From positions 3,286,001 to 3,350,000 of the forward strand of contig OY761541.1 in assembly GCA_963664625.1 (NCBI GenBank): a stretch of 64,000 nt of DNA, written 5' to 3'. Both the position numbers and the translations under genes were made by a program. The DNA comes from CBDCFV01 sp963664625 (GTDB lineage Bacteria > Chloroflexota > Dehalococcoidia > Lucifugimonadales > UBA3495). The notes below the pieces were generated by a model. It did not search any database, was not told where the DNA came from, and saw only the letters and a program-made list of their open reading frames with translations. Below, piece by piece: positions 35,701 to 43,795 of this stretch; position 1 is the first letter of the stretch; every line of letters begins with the position of its first letter.

Positions 35701-38700
35701 ACCAACAGCACGGCCACCAGCACGACCATTACCGGGTTGACCGCCGGCAAGGAATACGAGGTGCAGGTGCGGGCCGAAATTCCCAACGAAGGCCCCGGCC
35801 ATTGGTCCGGCTCGGCGGTCATGCTCTACTTGGCGGAGAACACGGCGGAAAATGGCAACGTGGGCGGCAAGTTCAACGTCAACGCCACCGACTTCTACCC
35901 GCTGAGTTTCACCCTGGGCGGGACCGACGGCTCCAAGTTCAAGACCAGCAACGATACCGGCTACAAGACGGCCCAGTCCTCCCAGATACAGGTGAAGAAG
36001 GACTACGAACCAGACTACGAAAGCCAGTCCACCTACAGCCTTACCCTCCGCGCCGTCGAGAACAACCTCAACAGGAACATCCTCGACATCACCTACAGCG
36101 TCCTCGTCATCGTAACCGACGTGAACGAGCCGCCGGGCAAGCCGACGGTGACGGTGGCCAACAACACCACCACGCCGACGACCAAGCTGGACGTGTCGTG
36201 GACTGCCCCGACGATGACCGGCAAGCCGGCCATCAGCGACTACGACGTGCAGTACCGCAAGACCGGCGATTCCACTTGGACGGACGCCAGCTTCACCGGA
36301 ACGGGAACCAGCACGACGTTGAGCAGCCTGGAGGCGGGCAAGAAATACGATGTGCAGGTGCGGGCCACCAACGCCGAAGGCACCGGCAGTTGGTCGGACA
36401 CCGGCAACGCCATCACCCAGTCCACCGCCGTAACCCGCAGCGTGGCCGAGAACACGGCTGCGGCCAGCAACATCGGCGCGGCAGTTACGATGACCCCGGA
36501 CGGCTACACGCTGGCGCACAGCCTCGATGGAACGGACAAGGACAAGTTCGACATTGGCTCCACCACGGGCCAGATAACGGTCAAGACGGGCAACGTCCCC
36601 GACTACGAAAGCGCCACGTCCTACAGCGTACAGGTGAAAATCGCGGTGACCGGCACGGGCGGCACGAACAGCGAGCCCAACGGCACCGGCACCTACACCG
36701 TCCCGGTCACCATCAACGTAACCGACGTGAACGAGCCGCCGCCGAAGCTGGCCGCGCCCACGCTCGCTGCCGGCACCGACCCCGCAACCCAACTCAACGC
36801 ATCGTGGACGGCCCCGACCACCACGCAGATGAGCGGCAAGCCGGCCGTGGACGACTACGATGTTCGGTACAAGAAGACCGGAGATTCCACTTGGTCGGAA
36901 ATTGCGGACAACACCAAGAGCACGACCCTCAGTGCGACGCTGAGCAGCCTGACCAAGGGCAAGACCTACGAGGTACAGGTTCGGGCGGGGAACGCCGAGG
37001 GTGACGGCCCCTGGTCCGACTCCGGCACGGCCATCACGGACGCCAACGCCGTAACCCGCTCCGTTGCGGAGAACTCGGCGGCGGGAACCAACGTGGGCGC
37101 GGCGGTTACGGCCAAGTCCACCAACACCACCTACACCTATACCCACGCCCTGAGCGGAACGGATGCCGGCAGCTTTGAGATTGGCAGCACCACCGGGCAG
37201 ATAACCGTGAAGTCGGGGACCAGCCTGGACTACGAGACCAAGACTTCCTACAGCGTAATCGTGACCGTCACCGCAGCCGCCAAGAACGCCGGGGTCAACG
37301 CGCAGTCGGTAGACCCCAACGCGCCGGGCGACTACACCGTCCCGGTCACCATCAACGTAACCGACGTGAACGAAACGCCGACGTTCAGCGATGACACGGC
37401 TACCCGGAGCATCGCCGAAAACTCGGCGGTAGGAACCAACATCGGCGCGGTAGTAACCGCCACCGACGTTGACGGCGACACGCTCACTTACTCCCTAGAA
37501 GGGACGGACGCCAGCAAGTTCAGCATCGTCAGTACCAGCGGCCAGATACAGGTTAAAGCGGGCAACGTCCCTAACTACGAATCTGGCACTACTTCGTACA
37601 GCCTTACGGTCAAGGTCAGCGACGGCAGCCTGACCGACACCATCGCCGTGACCATCAACGTAACCGACGTTCTGGAGCCGCCGGCCGCGCCCGCGGTTAC
37701 GGCGTCCGCCAACAGCGCGACGCCCACCAGCAAGATCGACGCCTCCTGGACGCCGCCGGGCATGACCGGCAAGCCGGCCATCGACGGCTACGACGTGCGC
37801 TACAAGAAGAGCGACGATTCCACTTGGACGATGCACAAATTCAGCGGCGTCGTAACCGCCACCCGGGGCAGCGACGGAACAACCGCGTCGGTATCCTGGA
37901 CGGAGTACGACGGGTCGGACTTTGACTACTACCGGGTCATCGTCTGCACCGCCGCCAACTTCAGCACAACCGGCCCGACGTGCAGCAGCGCGGCTTTCAC
38001 GGGCAGCTCCATCAGCAGCTCCGGCACCACCACGCAAGCGGTAACCGGGTTGACGGCGGCCACGGGCTACGGCGTCATCCTGCAAGTCTGGAAGGACGAC
38101 AACACGAACCAGAAGCTCTACGTCCAGATGGCGGCCAACAAGAACGATACGACCGTCAGGGGAACGCCTACCTTTAACAGCACCAGCGCGAGCATCGGCA
38201 GCCTCACCGCGGGCAAGAGCTACGACGTGCAGGCGCGGGCGCGGAACAACGAAGGCACTGGGGCTTGGTCGGCCACTGCCAACGCCATCACCCAGGCCGC
38301 CAACGACGGCGACGTAACCCGCAGCGTGGCGGAGAACTCCGCCGCCGGGACCAACGTGGGATCGCCGGTGACGGCCACGGCCAACACCAACAACTACACG
38401 CTCACCCACTCGCTGAGCGGGACGGACGCCGGCAAGTTCGAGATTGGCAGCAGCACCGGGCAGATTACCGTGAAGTCGGGGACCAGCCTGGACTATGAGA
38501 GCAAGACCTCCTACAGCGTAACCGTGACGGTCAAGGCCGCCGCGGCCGGGGCCAACTCGCAGAGCCTCACCCTCGACCCCAACGCGCCGGGCGACTATGT
38601 TGTGCCGGTGACCATCAACGTGACGGACGTGAACGAGCCGCCGCCCAAGATGGCCGCGCCGACGGTTACGCAGAACACCACGACGCCCAAGACCAAGCTG

Positions 38701-41700
38701 GAAGTTTCCTGGACGGCGTTGACCACCACGCAGATGGCGGGCAAACCCGCGGTCAGCGATTACGACGTGCAGTACAAGAAGAAGAGCGATTCAACCTGGA
38801 CATCCCACAGCTTCACCGGAACGGGGACCAGCACGACATTGACCGGCTTGACCGAAGGCACCGACTACCAAGTGCAGGTGCGGGCGGTGAACGCCGAGGG
38901 CAACGGGGCCTGGTCGGACAGCGGCGAGGCCAACACCCAGGACAAGAACGTCCACGCCGAGTTCCCTAACACCAGCGCCACCCGCAGCGTCGCCGAGAAC
39001 ACGGCGGCGGGCGGCAACGTGGGCGCGGCGGTCACCGCCAACGACACCGAGAGCCACACCCTGTACTACTCGCTGAACGGAACGGACAAGGACGAGTTCG
39101 ACATCGGCCTGAACACCGGCCAGATTACGGTCAAGTCCGGCAAAGTCCCCGACTACGAAGCCAAGACCTCGTACAGCTTGGTCGTGGAGGTCAGCGACCG
39201 GAAGGACGAGAACGACAACGCCGACACCAAGATCGACGACACCATCACGGTGACCATCAACGTGACCGACGTGAACGAACCGCCGGGCAAGCCGGACGCG
39301 CCCACGGTGGAAAAGAACAGCACGACGCCAACGACCAAGCTGGACGTGGACTGGGACGCCCCGGACATGACCGGCAAGCCGAAAATCACAGACTATGACG
39401 TGCGGTATCGTCTGCACGGCGCAAGCGACTGGACGGATGCGTCCTTTGACGGAACGGAAACCGAGACGACACTGACCGGCCTCACCATGGGCAAGAGCTA
39501 CGAGGTGCAAGTGCGGGCCACTAATGCCGAAGGCACCGGCGAATGGTCCGACAGCGGCAGCGCGATAACCCAGGCCGCTCCCAGCGCCCCCGGCGACAAA
39601 GACGCCGTAACCCGCTCCGTGCCGGAGAACTCCGTCGCGGGAACCAACGTCGGCAAGCCGGTAACCGCCAAATCCACCAATACCACCTACACCTACACCC
39701 ATGCCCTGAGCGGGACTGACGCCGGGAAGTTCAAGATTGCCAGCAGCACCGGCCAGATTACCGTGAAGAGCGGGACCAACCTGGACTACGAAACCAAGAC
39801 TTCGTACAGCGTAACGGTGACGGTCACGGCGGCCGCGAAAGCCGGGGGCGGCGCAAACGCGCAGTCGGTGGACCCCAACGCGCCGGGCGATTACGTCGTA
39901 CCGGTCACCATCAACGTGACCAATGAGAACGTGCCGCCCGCTCCCGCCGCGCCGACGGTCACGGCCACGGGCGACTCCTCCGACACCACGCTCAAGGTGT
40001 CCTGGACGGCCCCGGACATGAGCGGCTACACGAGCGAAGAGGCCATCACCGACTACGACGTGCAGTACCAGAAGAATGGCGCAACCGGCTGGACTTCCCA
40101 CTCCTTCACCGGAACGGGGACCACGACCAGCATCACCGGCGCGGTCGGCGGCGTCAACTACAACGTGCAGGTGCGGGCCGTCAACCGGGAAGGCAACGGC
40201 AGGTGGTCGCCCAGCGGCGACTTGGGCAACGCCGACCCGAAGCTGCCGGACAGCCCCACCCGCAGCATCGCCGAGAACTCCAACAAGGACACCAACGTGG
40301 GCGCGGCGGTGGCCGCCACCGACCCGGAGAGCGATACGCTGGAGTACACGCTGGCCGGGACCGACGCCGAATACTTCGAGATAGACGGCGCAACCGGCCA
40401 GATAAGTTGGGCCGGCACCGACGCGGACGATAATCCAGTCGCCTTGGACTACGAAGCCAAGAATTCGTACAGCGTCACGGTGTCCGTCACCGACAAGAAG
40501 GACTCGGAGGGCAACGCCGACACCGAGATAGACGACACGGTGACGGTGACCATCAACGTAACCGACGTGAACGAGCCGCCGGGCGCGCCGGGAACGCCAA
40601 CGCAGAAGACGGCCACCACCACGACCATCACGGCCACCTGGACGGAGCCGGACTTCACCGGCATACCGCCGCTCAAGAAGTACTGGGTGCGTTACAAGGA
40701 GAAAGGGGGAAGCTACACCAACGTGTTCACGGTCTACAACACCAACGAGGCGCTGCTGGACTATATGCCCACCGCCACCGACCCCAACGCGCCCATGAAG
40801 CCGGGCACGGCCTACGAAGTGGAGATAATGGCGGAGAACGACGAGGGCTACGGCGCATGGTCGAAGATTGGGACGCTGCGCACGACAGCGGCGTACAGCA
40901 ACCCGTCGCCGCCCGCGACTAATCCTACTCCTACACCGACACCCACGCCGACGCCGACGGCCACGCCTACGCCTACGCCGACGGCCACTCCAACCCCGAC
41001 GCCTACACCCACGCCGACTCCGACGCCCACGCCGGCGCCGACGGCAACGCCCACGCCTACCCCCACGCCGGCGCCTACGGCGACACCAACGCCGACGCCC
41101 ACTCCGACGGAGCCTCCCACGAGGCGCCGCAGAAGCGGCGGCGGTGGCGGCGGCGGATACAGCCCGCCTCCGGCGCCCACGCCGGCGCCGGTTCCGACGA
41201 AGCCTCCGGCTACGGCTACGCCGGTGCCGACGCCAACGCCGATAATCGTGCCGACGGTCGCGCCGACGCCCACGCCGACGCCGATGCCCACGGCGACACC
41301 CGTGCCGACACCGACACCGACACCGATGGCCACGCCTACGCCGACACCCACGCCGATGCCGACGCTTACGCCCACGCCGACGGCGACCCCGGCGCCTGTG
41401 CCCACGGCTACGCCGGAGCCGACGCCAACCCCGGAGGCCGTTGCTCAAGCCGAGCCGACGCCTACGCCCACGCCGGGCCTTGAGACCATTGAGCAGGCCG
41501 AGGGGAGAGGATCGTCGGTAGTCTCGCTGTTCCTGAATCGGGAGGCGGCGCCCACGCAGGCCCCGACGGTCGTCGCGGCCGTGGCTGCCCCGACAGAGAC
41601 GCCCAACTCCCCGTCCTTGGGCGCGGTCGAGCCGCCGTCCTTGGTCCCGCATCCGGAACCGGGTCGGATGGGCGACTCCCCGCGTATGCCGACGCCGTTG

Positions 41701-41820
41701 CTGTGGCTGGGAGGCAACTTCCCGCTGGCGTTGCTGCTGTTGCTGATGTTGGCCGCGCTGGCCCTGTTCGCCGCCGCCGCCAAGCGGAGGCTGAGCCGGA
41801 ACCGCGAGACCGCGAGCTGA
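32713..41820 (+). CDS. Giant secreted FN3/cadherin-repeat surface protein, copy 2, 3035 aa
   Basis: Same plan as copy 1. Signal peptide (ends GAFA, about residue 46), He_PIG, FN3, then four He_PIG-type modules (one more than copy 1), acidic linker, and a copy-specific segment (34,620-35,280) with Cys in MSCYSG and FKCND. Alternating cadherin-like and FN3 repeats follow, then the Pro/Thr stalk with RRRRSGGGGGGGYSPPP and C-terminal TM (PLLWLGGNFPLALLLLLM...KRRLSRNRE). The end of the protein matches copy 3 more closely than copy 1. Start ATG follows AGGAGG (TAAGGAGG). Likely surface adhesin; ligand unknown. Confidence 0.85.
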   Translation: MSAVEPYCITRITRSINRRRVTLPLAFSFVFSLILVLTGFFATGAFAQGTEPANDLTFGDSTVANQFYDKDTAIDTLTLPLATGGSGDLTYALSPALPSGLSFDASARTITGTPTERTASASYNYTATDGTDTARLSFKIEVLEAQEQKTPVPATPSSVTVTRADGSLTASWPAVEHAASYHVTYSSDDKQSWSLAAQNHADTSITISSVDNSKTYVVGVRARNDSGDSDWRNSPDAAPYVPPKTLSFGSTVSDQFYIKDTAITTLTLPEAAASTGSPSVAYTLTPDLPAGLSFDASTRTVTGTPTAAAASASYTYTAAATDYTSATLTFSIAVTEPAPTKTLSFSSTVSDQSYIKDTAITALTLPEATASTGSPSVTYMLTPSLPAGLSFDASARTISGTPTAAAASASYTYTAAATDYTSATLSFSIVVTEPAPAKTLTFGSTVSDQSYTKDTAITTLTLPEAAASTGSPTITYTLTPTLPAGLSFDAAARTVSGTPTAAVASASYIYAAAATDYTSATLTFSIVVTETAPALSFGDQTIADQSWTVGTKITDLTLPKATGGQGLISYTISPALPKELSFDATTFTVSGTLTEASASTTYRYTASDSTTTAMLSFKIEVLAAEEGGAAAQGDDASAQAGLSWVTTPQDQNWQQGTAVNVTLPAATGADTIVYSLVNSGQSTKLDLPPGLSWNASTRTISGTPTSDFSKRVFVYNAAATNKGTHENLRFQVADSNGNYPPYRNIKSNDAQLLAQLWSHYGTNPGMSCYSGSIKFAPSSGHSVHFVDDDGDTMTFTVTSDDMINMSINSSDNYAVANLKHPPKDWHYHTYTATDPSGLKDTVQLGTKNFKCNDNKSVIENSPKDTVVGSVGGSNTGASSFTLTGDAATYFDIDSTNGQITVKDGTTLDYETKTHYDGVFRYTVAGKTAGGDVRINVSDVRATTPDRPTLAQNATNPTTAIDVSWTAPTPMTGTTINDYDVQYREWGTSTWTAMPDTTNSTATSTTITGLTAGKEYEVQVRAEIPNEGPGHWSGSAVMLYLAENTAENGNVGGKFNVNATDFYPLSFTLGGTDGSKFKTSNDTGYKTAQSSQIQVKKDYEPDYESQSTYSLTLRAVENNLNRNILDITYSVLVIVTDVNEPPGKPTVTVANNTTTPTTKLDVSWTAPTMTGKPAISDYDVQYRKTGDSTWTDASFTGTGTSTTLSSLEAGKKYDVQVRATNAEGTGSWSDTGNAITQSTAVTRSVAENTAAASNIGAAVTMTPDGYTLAHSLDGTDKDKFDIGSTTGQITVKTGNVPDYESATSYSVQVKIAVTGTGGTNSEPNGTGTYTVPVTINVTDVNEPPPKLAAPTLAAGTDPATQLNASWTAPTTTQMSGKPAVDDYDVRYKKTGDSTWSEIADNTKSTTLSATLSSLTKGKTYEVQVRAGNAEGDGPWSDSGTAITDANAVTRSVAENSAAGTNVGAAVTAKSTNTTYTYTHALSGTDAGSFEIGSTTGQITVKSGTSLDYETKTSYSVIVTVTAAAKNAGVNAQSVDPNAPGDYTVPVTINVTDVNETPTFSDDTATRSIAENSAVGTNIGAVVTATDVDGDTLTYSLEGTDASKFSIVSTSGQIQVKAGNVPNYESGTTSYSLTVKVSDGSLTDTIAVTINVTDVLEPPAAPAVTASANSATPTSKIDASWTPPGMTGKPAIDGYDVRYKKSDDSTWTMHKFSGVVTATRGSDGTTASVSWTEYDGSDFDYYRVIVCTAANFSTTGPTCSSAAFTGSSISSSGTTTQAVTGLTAATGYGVILQVWKDDNTNQKLYVQMAANKNDTTVRGTPTFNSTSASIGSLTAGKSYDVQARARNNEGTGAWSATANAITQAANDGDVTRSVAENSAAGTNVGSPVTATANTNNYTLTHSLSGTDAGKFEIGSSTGQITVKSGTSLDYESKTSYSVTVTVKAAAAGANSQSLTLDPNAPGDYVVPVTINVTDVNEPPPKMAAPTVTQNTTTPKTKLEVSWTALTTTQMAGKPAVSDYDVQYKKKSDSTWTSHSFTGTGTSTTLTGLTEGTDYQVQVRAVNAEGNGAWSDSGEANTQDKNVHAEFPNTSATRSVAENTAAGGNVGAAVTANDTESHTLYYSLNGTDKDEFDIGLNTGQITVKSGKVPDYEAKTSYSLVVEVSDRKDENDNADTKIDDTITVTINVTDVNEPPGKPDAPTVEKNSTTPTTKLDVDWDAPDMTGKPKITDYDVRYRLHGASDWTDASFDGTETETTLTGLTMGKSYEVQVRATNAEGTGEWSDSGSAITQAAPSAPGDKDAVTRSVPENSVAGTNVGKPVTAKSTNTTYTYTHALSGTDAGKFKIASSTGQITVKSGTNLDYETKTSYSVTVTVTAAAKAGGGANAQSVDPNAPGDYVVPVTINVTNENVPPAPAAPTVTATGDSSDTTLKVSWTAPDMSGYTSEEAITDYDVQYQKNGATGWTSHSFTGTGTTTSITGAVGGVNYNVQVRAVNREGNGRWSPSGDLGNADPKLPDSPTRSIAENSNKDTNVGAAVAATDPESDTLEYTLAGTDAEYFEIDGATGQISWAGTDADDNPVALDYEAKNSYSVTVSVTDKKDSEGNADTEIDDTVTVTINVTDVNEPPGAPGTPTQKTATTTTITATWTEPDFTGIPPLKKYWVRYKEKGGSYTNVFTVYNTNEALLDYMPTATDPNAPMKPGTAYEVEIMAENDEGYGAWSKIGTLRTTAAYSNPSPPATNPTPTPTPTPTPTATPTPTPTATPTPTPTPTPTPTPTPAPTATPTPTPTPAPTATPTPTPTPTEPPTRRRRSGGGGGGGYSPPPAPTPAPVPTKPPATATPVPTPTPIIVPTVAPTPTPTPMPTATPVPTPTPTPMATPTPTPTPMPTLTPTPTATPAPVPTATPEPTPTPEAVAQAEPTPTPTPGLETIEQAEGRGSSVVSLFLNREAAPTQAPTVVAAVAAPTETPNSPSLGAVEPPSLVPHPEPGRMGDSPRMPTPLLWLGGNFPLALLLLLMLAALALFAAAAKRRLSRNRETAS
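40918..41430 (+). repeat. Hexamer repeats encoding the Pro/Thr stalk, copy 2
   Basis: (ACGCCN)n-type tandem repeats flank an Arg/Gly-rich block at about 41,124-41,175. Pattern and unit number differ from copies 1 and 3. Confidence 0.8.
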
Positions 41821-42485
41821 GATCTTTCATTTTGATGGGTCACGCCTAGGTCGCGGTTGTAGGGGCAGGGCTTGTCCCTGCCCTGCGCCCGGCGGCCAGG
41901 GCAACCATATAGGTCTCGCATAGGCATTCGCCGGTTGCCCCTACCCGTCTTTCCCGAGCAGGAACGTCATTCCCGCCCGCACAGGAACGTCATTCCCGCG
42001 AAGGCGGGAATCCAGCCCGCCATGATGGATTCCCGTTTCCACGGGAATGACGAGGCGAAGGTGGGGAAAGAGCCTTTTAATCTCGGAGCAATTGTCAGAA
42101 TCAGGATTTGCCGGATTGAAGGATTTTCAGGATAAGACAGACAAATCCTGGGAATCCTATAATCCTGAGAATCCTGATTCAGACAGACACCCACCTGGAT
42201 TCCCGTCTCCACGGGAATGACGGGTACGCCCAGGTCACGGTTGTAGGGGCAGGGCTTGTCCCTGCCCTGCGCCCGGCGGCCAGGGCAACCATATAGGTCT
42301 CGCATAGGCATTCGCCGGTTGCCCCTACTCCCCGTCATTCCCGTGGAAACGGGAATCCATAGGGCGTTGGGGAAGGGTAAGTTTGCCTACGGGAGACAGT
42401 TTAGATTCCCGCCTTCGCGGGAATGACGGGGCGAAGGTGGGGAAAGAGCCTTTTAATCTCGGCGCATCGGAACCGGGCCATAGAC
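41821..42485. repeat. Composite repeat block between giant gene 2 and hicA
   Basis: Contains an about 100-base type A block duplicated at about 41,845-41,945 and 42,227-42,327 (each with a CATAGGCATTCGCC insert), type C palindromes at about 41,990-42,015, 42,030-42,052, 42,195-42,222, 42,335-42,360 and 42,407-42,432, and a type B palindrome at about 42,090-42,190. No gene seen. Confidence 0.75.
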
Positions 42486-42695
42486 CTATGCTCGGTCGAA
42501 GTCTGATCTGGAGATTCCCAGCTCTCTCCGTATTTGGTGGAGAGTTCCCGTGGCCAAGTCACGATTCCCGTGCCTGGGGATGATGCCCCGCCGGCCGTTG
42601 GCGGGGTTTATCCACATTTCGTGGGACCCATCGGCTTGTCGCCTGAATCTGCAACCCAGGTTTTCCAGTTTTCTACGGAGTTCCCGGTAGGTCAT
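42486..42695 (-). CDS. hicA: HicA-like mRNA interferase toxin, 69 aa
   Basis: Small basic dsRBD-like protein starting MTYRELRRKLENLGCRFRRQ, with the catalytic-His context GSHEMW and a GIIPRHGNRDLATGTLHQIRREL tail, all hallmarks of HicA (usual length 55-75). Its ATG lies within the stop region of hicB (4-base ATGA overlap), so antitoxin is translated first. The longer frame up to 42884 is a shadow of hicB. The module sits between giant genes 2 and 3. Confidence 0.85.
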   Translation of the reverse strand: MTYRELRRKLENLGCRFRRQADGSHEMWINPANGRRGIIPRHGNRDLATGTLHQIRRELGISRSDFDRA

Positions 42696-42937
42696 ACGGT
42701 TACGGTCAGGGTTCCCTCGGGACTGCGCAAGGGAGTTAGCTCCGGGGGCAGGGGTTGCCCGTCTTCCTTGCAAACCTGGATTATGGTCTGCGCTACTGCC
42801 AACAGGCTCTTGAGGGTTGCTTCCGGGGTATCTCCCCAAGCCACACAGCCCTGCAAAGCCGGAGCCTCGGCCTGGTACATCCAACCGTGGGCCTCCGTTG
42901 GTTCGTGAAGGACGTAGTCCAGTTGGTAGATGTCCAT
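42692..42937 (-). CDS. hicB: HicB-like antitoxin, 81 aa
   Basis: Starts MDIYQLDYVLHEPTEAHGWMYQAEAPALQGCVAWGDTPEAT, the partly degraded RNase-H-like fold of HicB, but with no C-terminal DNA-binding domain visible, so it is a short HicB. ATG 42937 has GGAGGGAAA directly upstream. Overlaps hicA by four bases. The pair should neutralise HicA and may stabilise this repetitive locus. Confidence 0.8.
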   Translation of the reverse strand: MDIYQLDYVLHEPTEAHGWMYQAEAPALQGCVAWGDTPEATLKSLLAVAQTIIQVCKEDGQPLPPELTPLRSPEGTLTVTV

Positions 42938-43550
42938 TTTCCCTCCGGTTCTGGGTCCTTCTGCCGTGTAATCTCTTACATTTTGCCCCGCCGAATCGTT
43001 CTGGTCAAAGGGCAGACTGTTAGGATAGCGTTGCAATTTAGGTGGTCCAATTACTTTACCCTCCCGTCATTCCCGCCTCTCGTCATTCCCGTGGCGACGG
43101 GAATCCATAGGCCGTTGGGAAGGGTAAATTTACCGTTGCGAGGCAGCGTGGATTCCCGCCTTCGCGGGAATGACGGAGGATTTTACGGCAGACTTGGCTT
43201 GCCTTGGTGTACCGACAGTTAAAACGCGATTGCCCTGGATTTTCAGGATAAGACGGACAAATCCTGGAAATCCTTTAATCCGGTAAATCCTGATTCAGAC
43301 AGACAACCACCTGGATTCCCGTCTCCACGGGAATGACGGGAAGTAGGGGCAACCCTTGTGGTTGCCCTGGCCGCCGGGCACAGGGCAGGGACAAGCCCTG
43401 CCCCTACAACCTGGGCGTACCCGTCATTCCCGCGAAGGCGGGAATCCATCACCGTGGGTTTGGTTCCCCGCCCCCGTCTTCACGGGGGTGACGTTCCTTC
43501 GCGGGGAAGACGGAATTGAGGCCTCCCCTGCAAACGGGAATACTCGGCCC
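42938..43550. repeat. Composite repeat block before giant gene 3
   Basis: Type C palindromes at about 43,080-43,110, 43,148-43,176, 43,312-43,340 and 43,422-43,450, type B palindrome at about 43,235-43,305, and a type A double hairpin in opposite orientation to other copies at 43,341-43,412. No gene seen. Ends at the giant-gene promoter. Confidence 0.75.
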
Positions 43551-43565
43551 ACTGTACCATTGTGA

Positions 43566-43594
43566 TTTACAACCATTGACAGCAGTGGTATATT
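43566..43594 (+). promoter_or_regulatory. Predicted promoter of leader/giant gene 3
   Basis: -35 TTTACA (43566-43571), 17-base spacer, -10 TATATT (43589-43594), +1 predicted on the leader ATG at 43601. Spacing identical in all three copies. Confidence 0.65.
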
Positions 43595-43600
43595 ACACAC

Positions 43601-43795
43601 ATGTTGTTTGTCAGCCGCAAATATCAAGTCGGCAAACATGTATGCAACAATTATCGACACTACAACCGTAGATTGAGCAATCGTTGTCAAGCGCAAGGCG
43701 GCGCAATTCCCCCCCCCCCCCCCCCCCCGCATGAGACTCCCCGGTTGGGACTGCGCCAGCCCGTCGACGCCTTCATGGAGGACAGTCAACAATGA
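43601..43795 (+). CDS. Conserved leader ORF of giant gene 3, 64 aa, overlaps giant start
   Basis: Begins MLFVSRKYQVGKHVC, reads through C20 as seven Pro, continues LGLRQPVDAFMEDSQQ and stops with TGA inside the giant-gene start (ATGA, 43792-43795). Here the TAA found in copy 1 is replaced by ATG, so the leader extends right to the giant start. This is the best-coupled arrangement of the three. One C more would stop at GCA-TGA; one less would run on past the giant start. Confidence 0.65.
   Translation: MLFVSRKYQVGKHVCNNYRHYNRRLSNRCQAQGGAIPPPPPPPHETPRLGLRQPVDAFMEDSQQ
43709..43728 (+). repeat. Poly-C tract (C20) inside leader ORF 3
   Basis: Twenty C between AATT and GCATGAG. A homopolymer this long is highly prone to slipped-strand mispairing (and to read errors). 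It lies about 64 bases upstream of the giant ATG. Confidence 0.8.

Noticed and set aside
42696..42884. N-terminal extension of hicA
   Set aside because: It is the out-of-frame shadow of hicB; HicA proteins begin at the MTYREL start.
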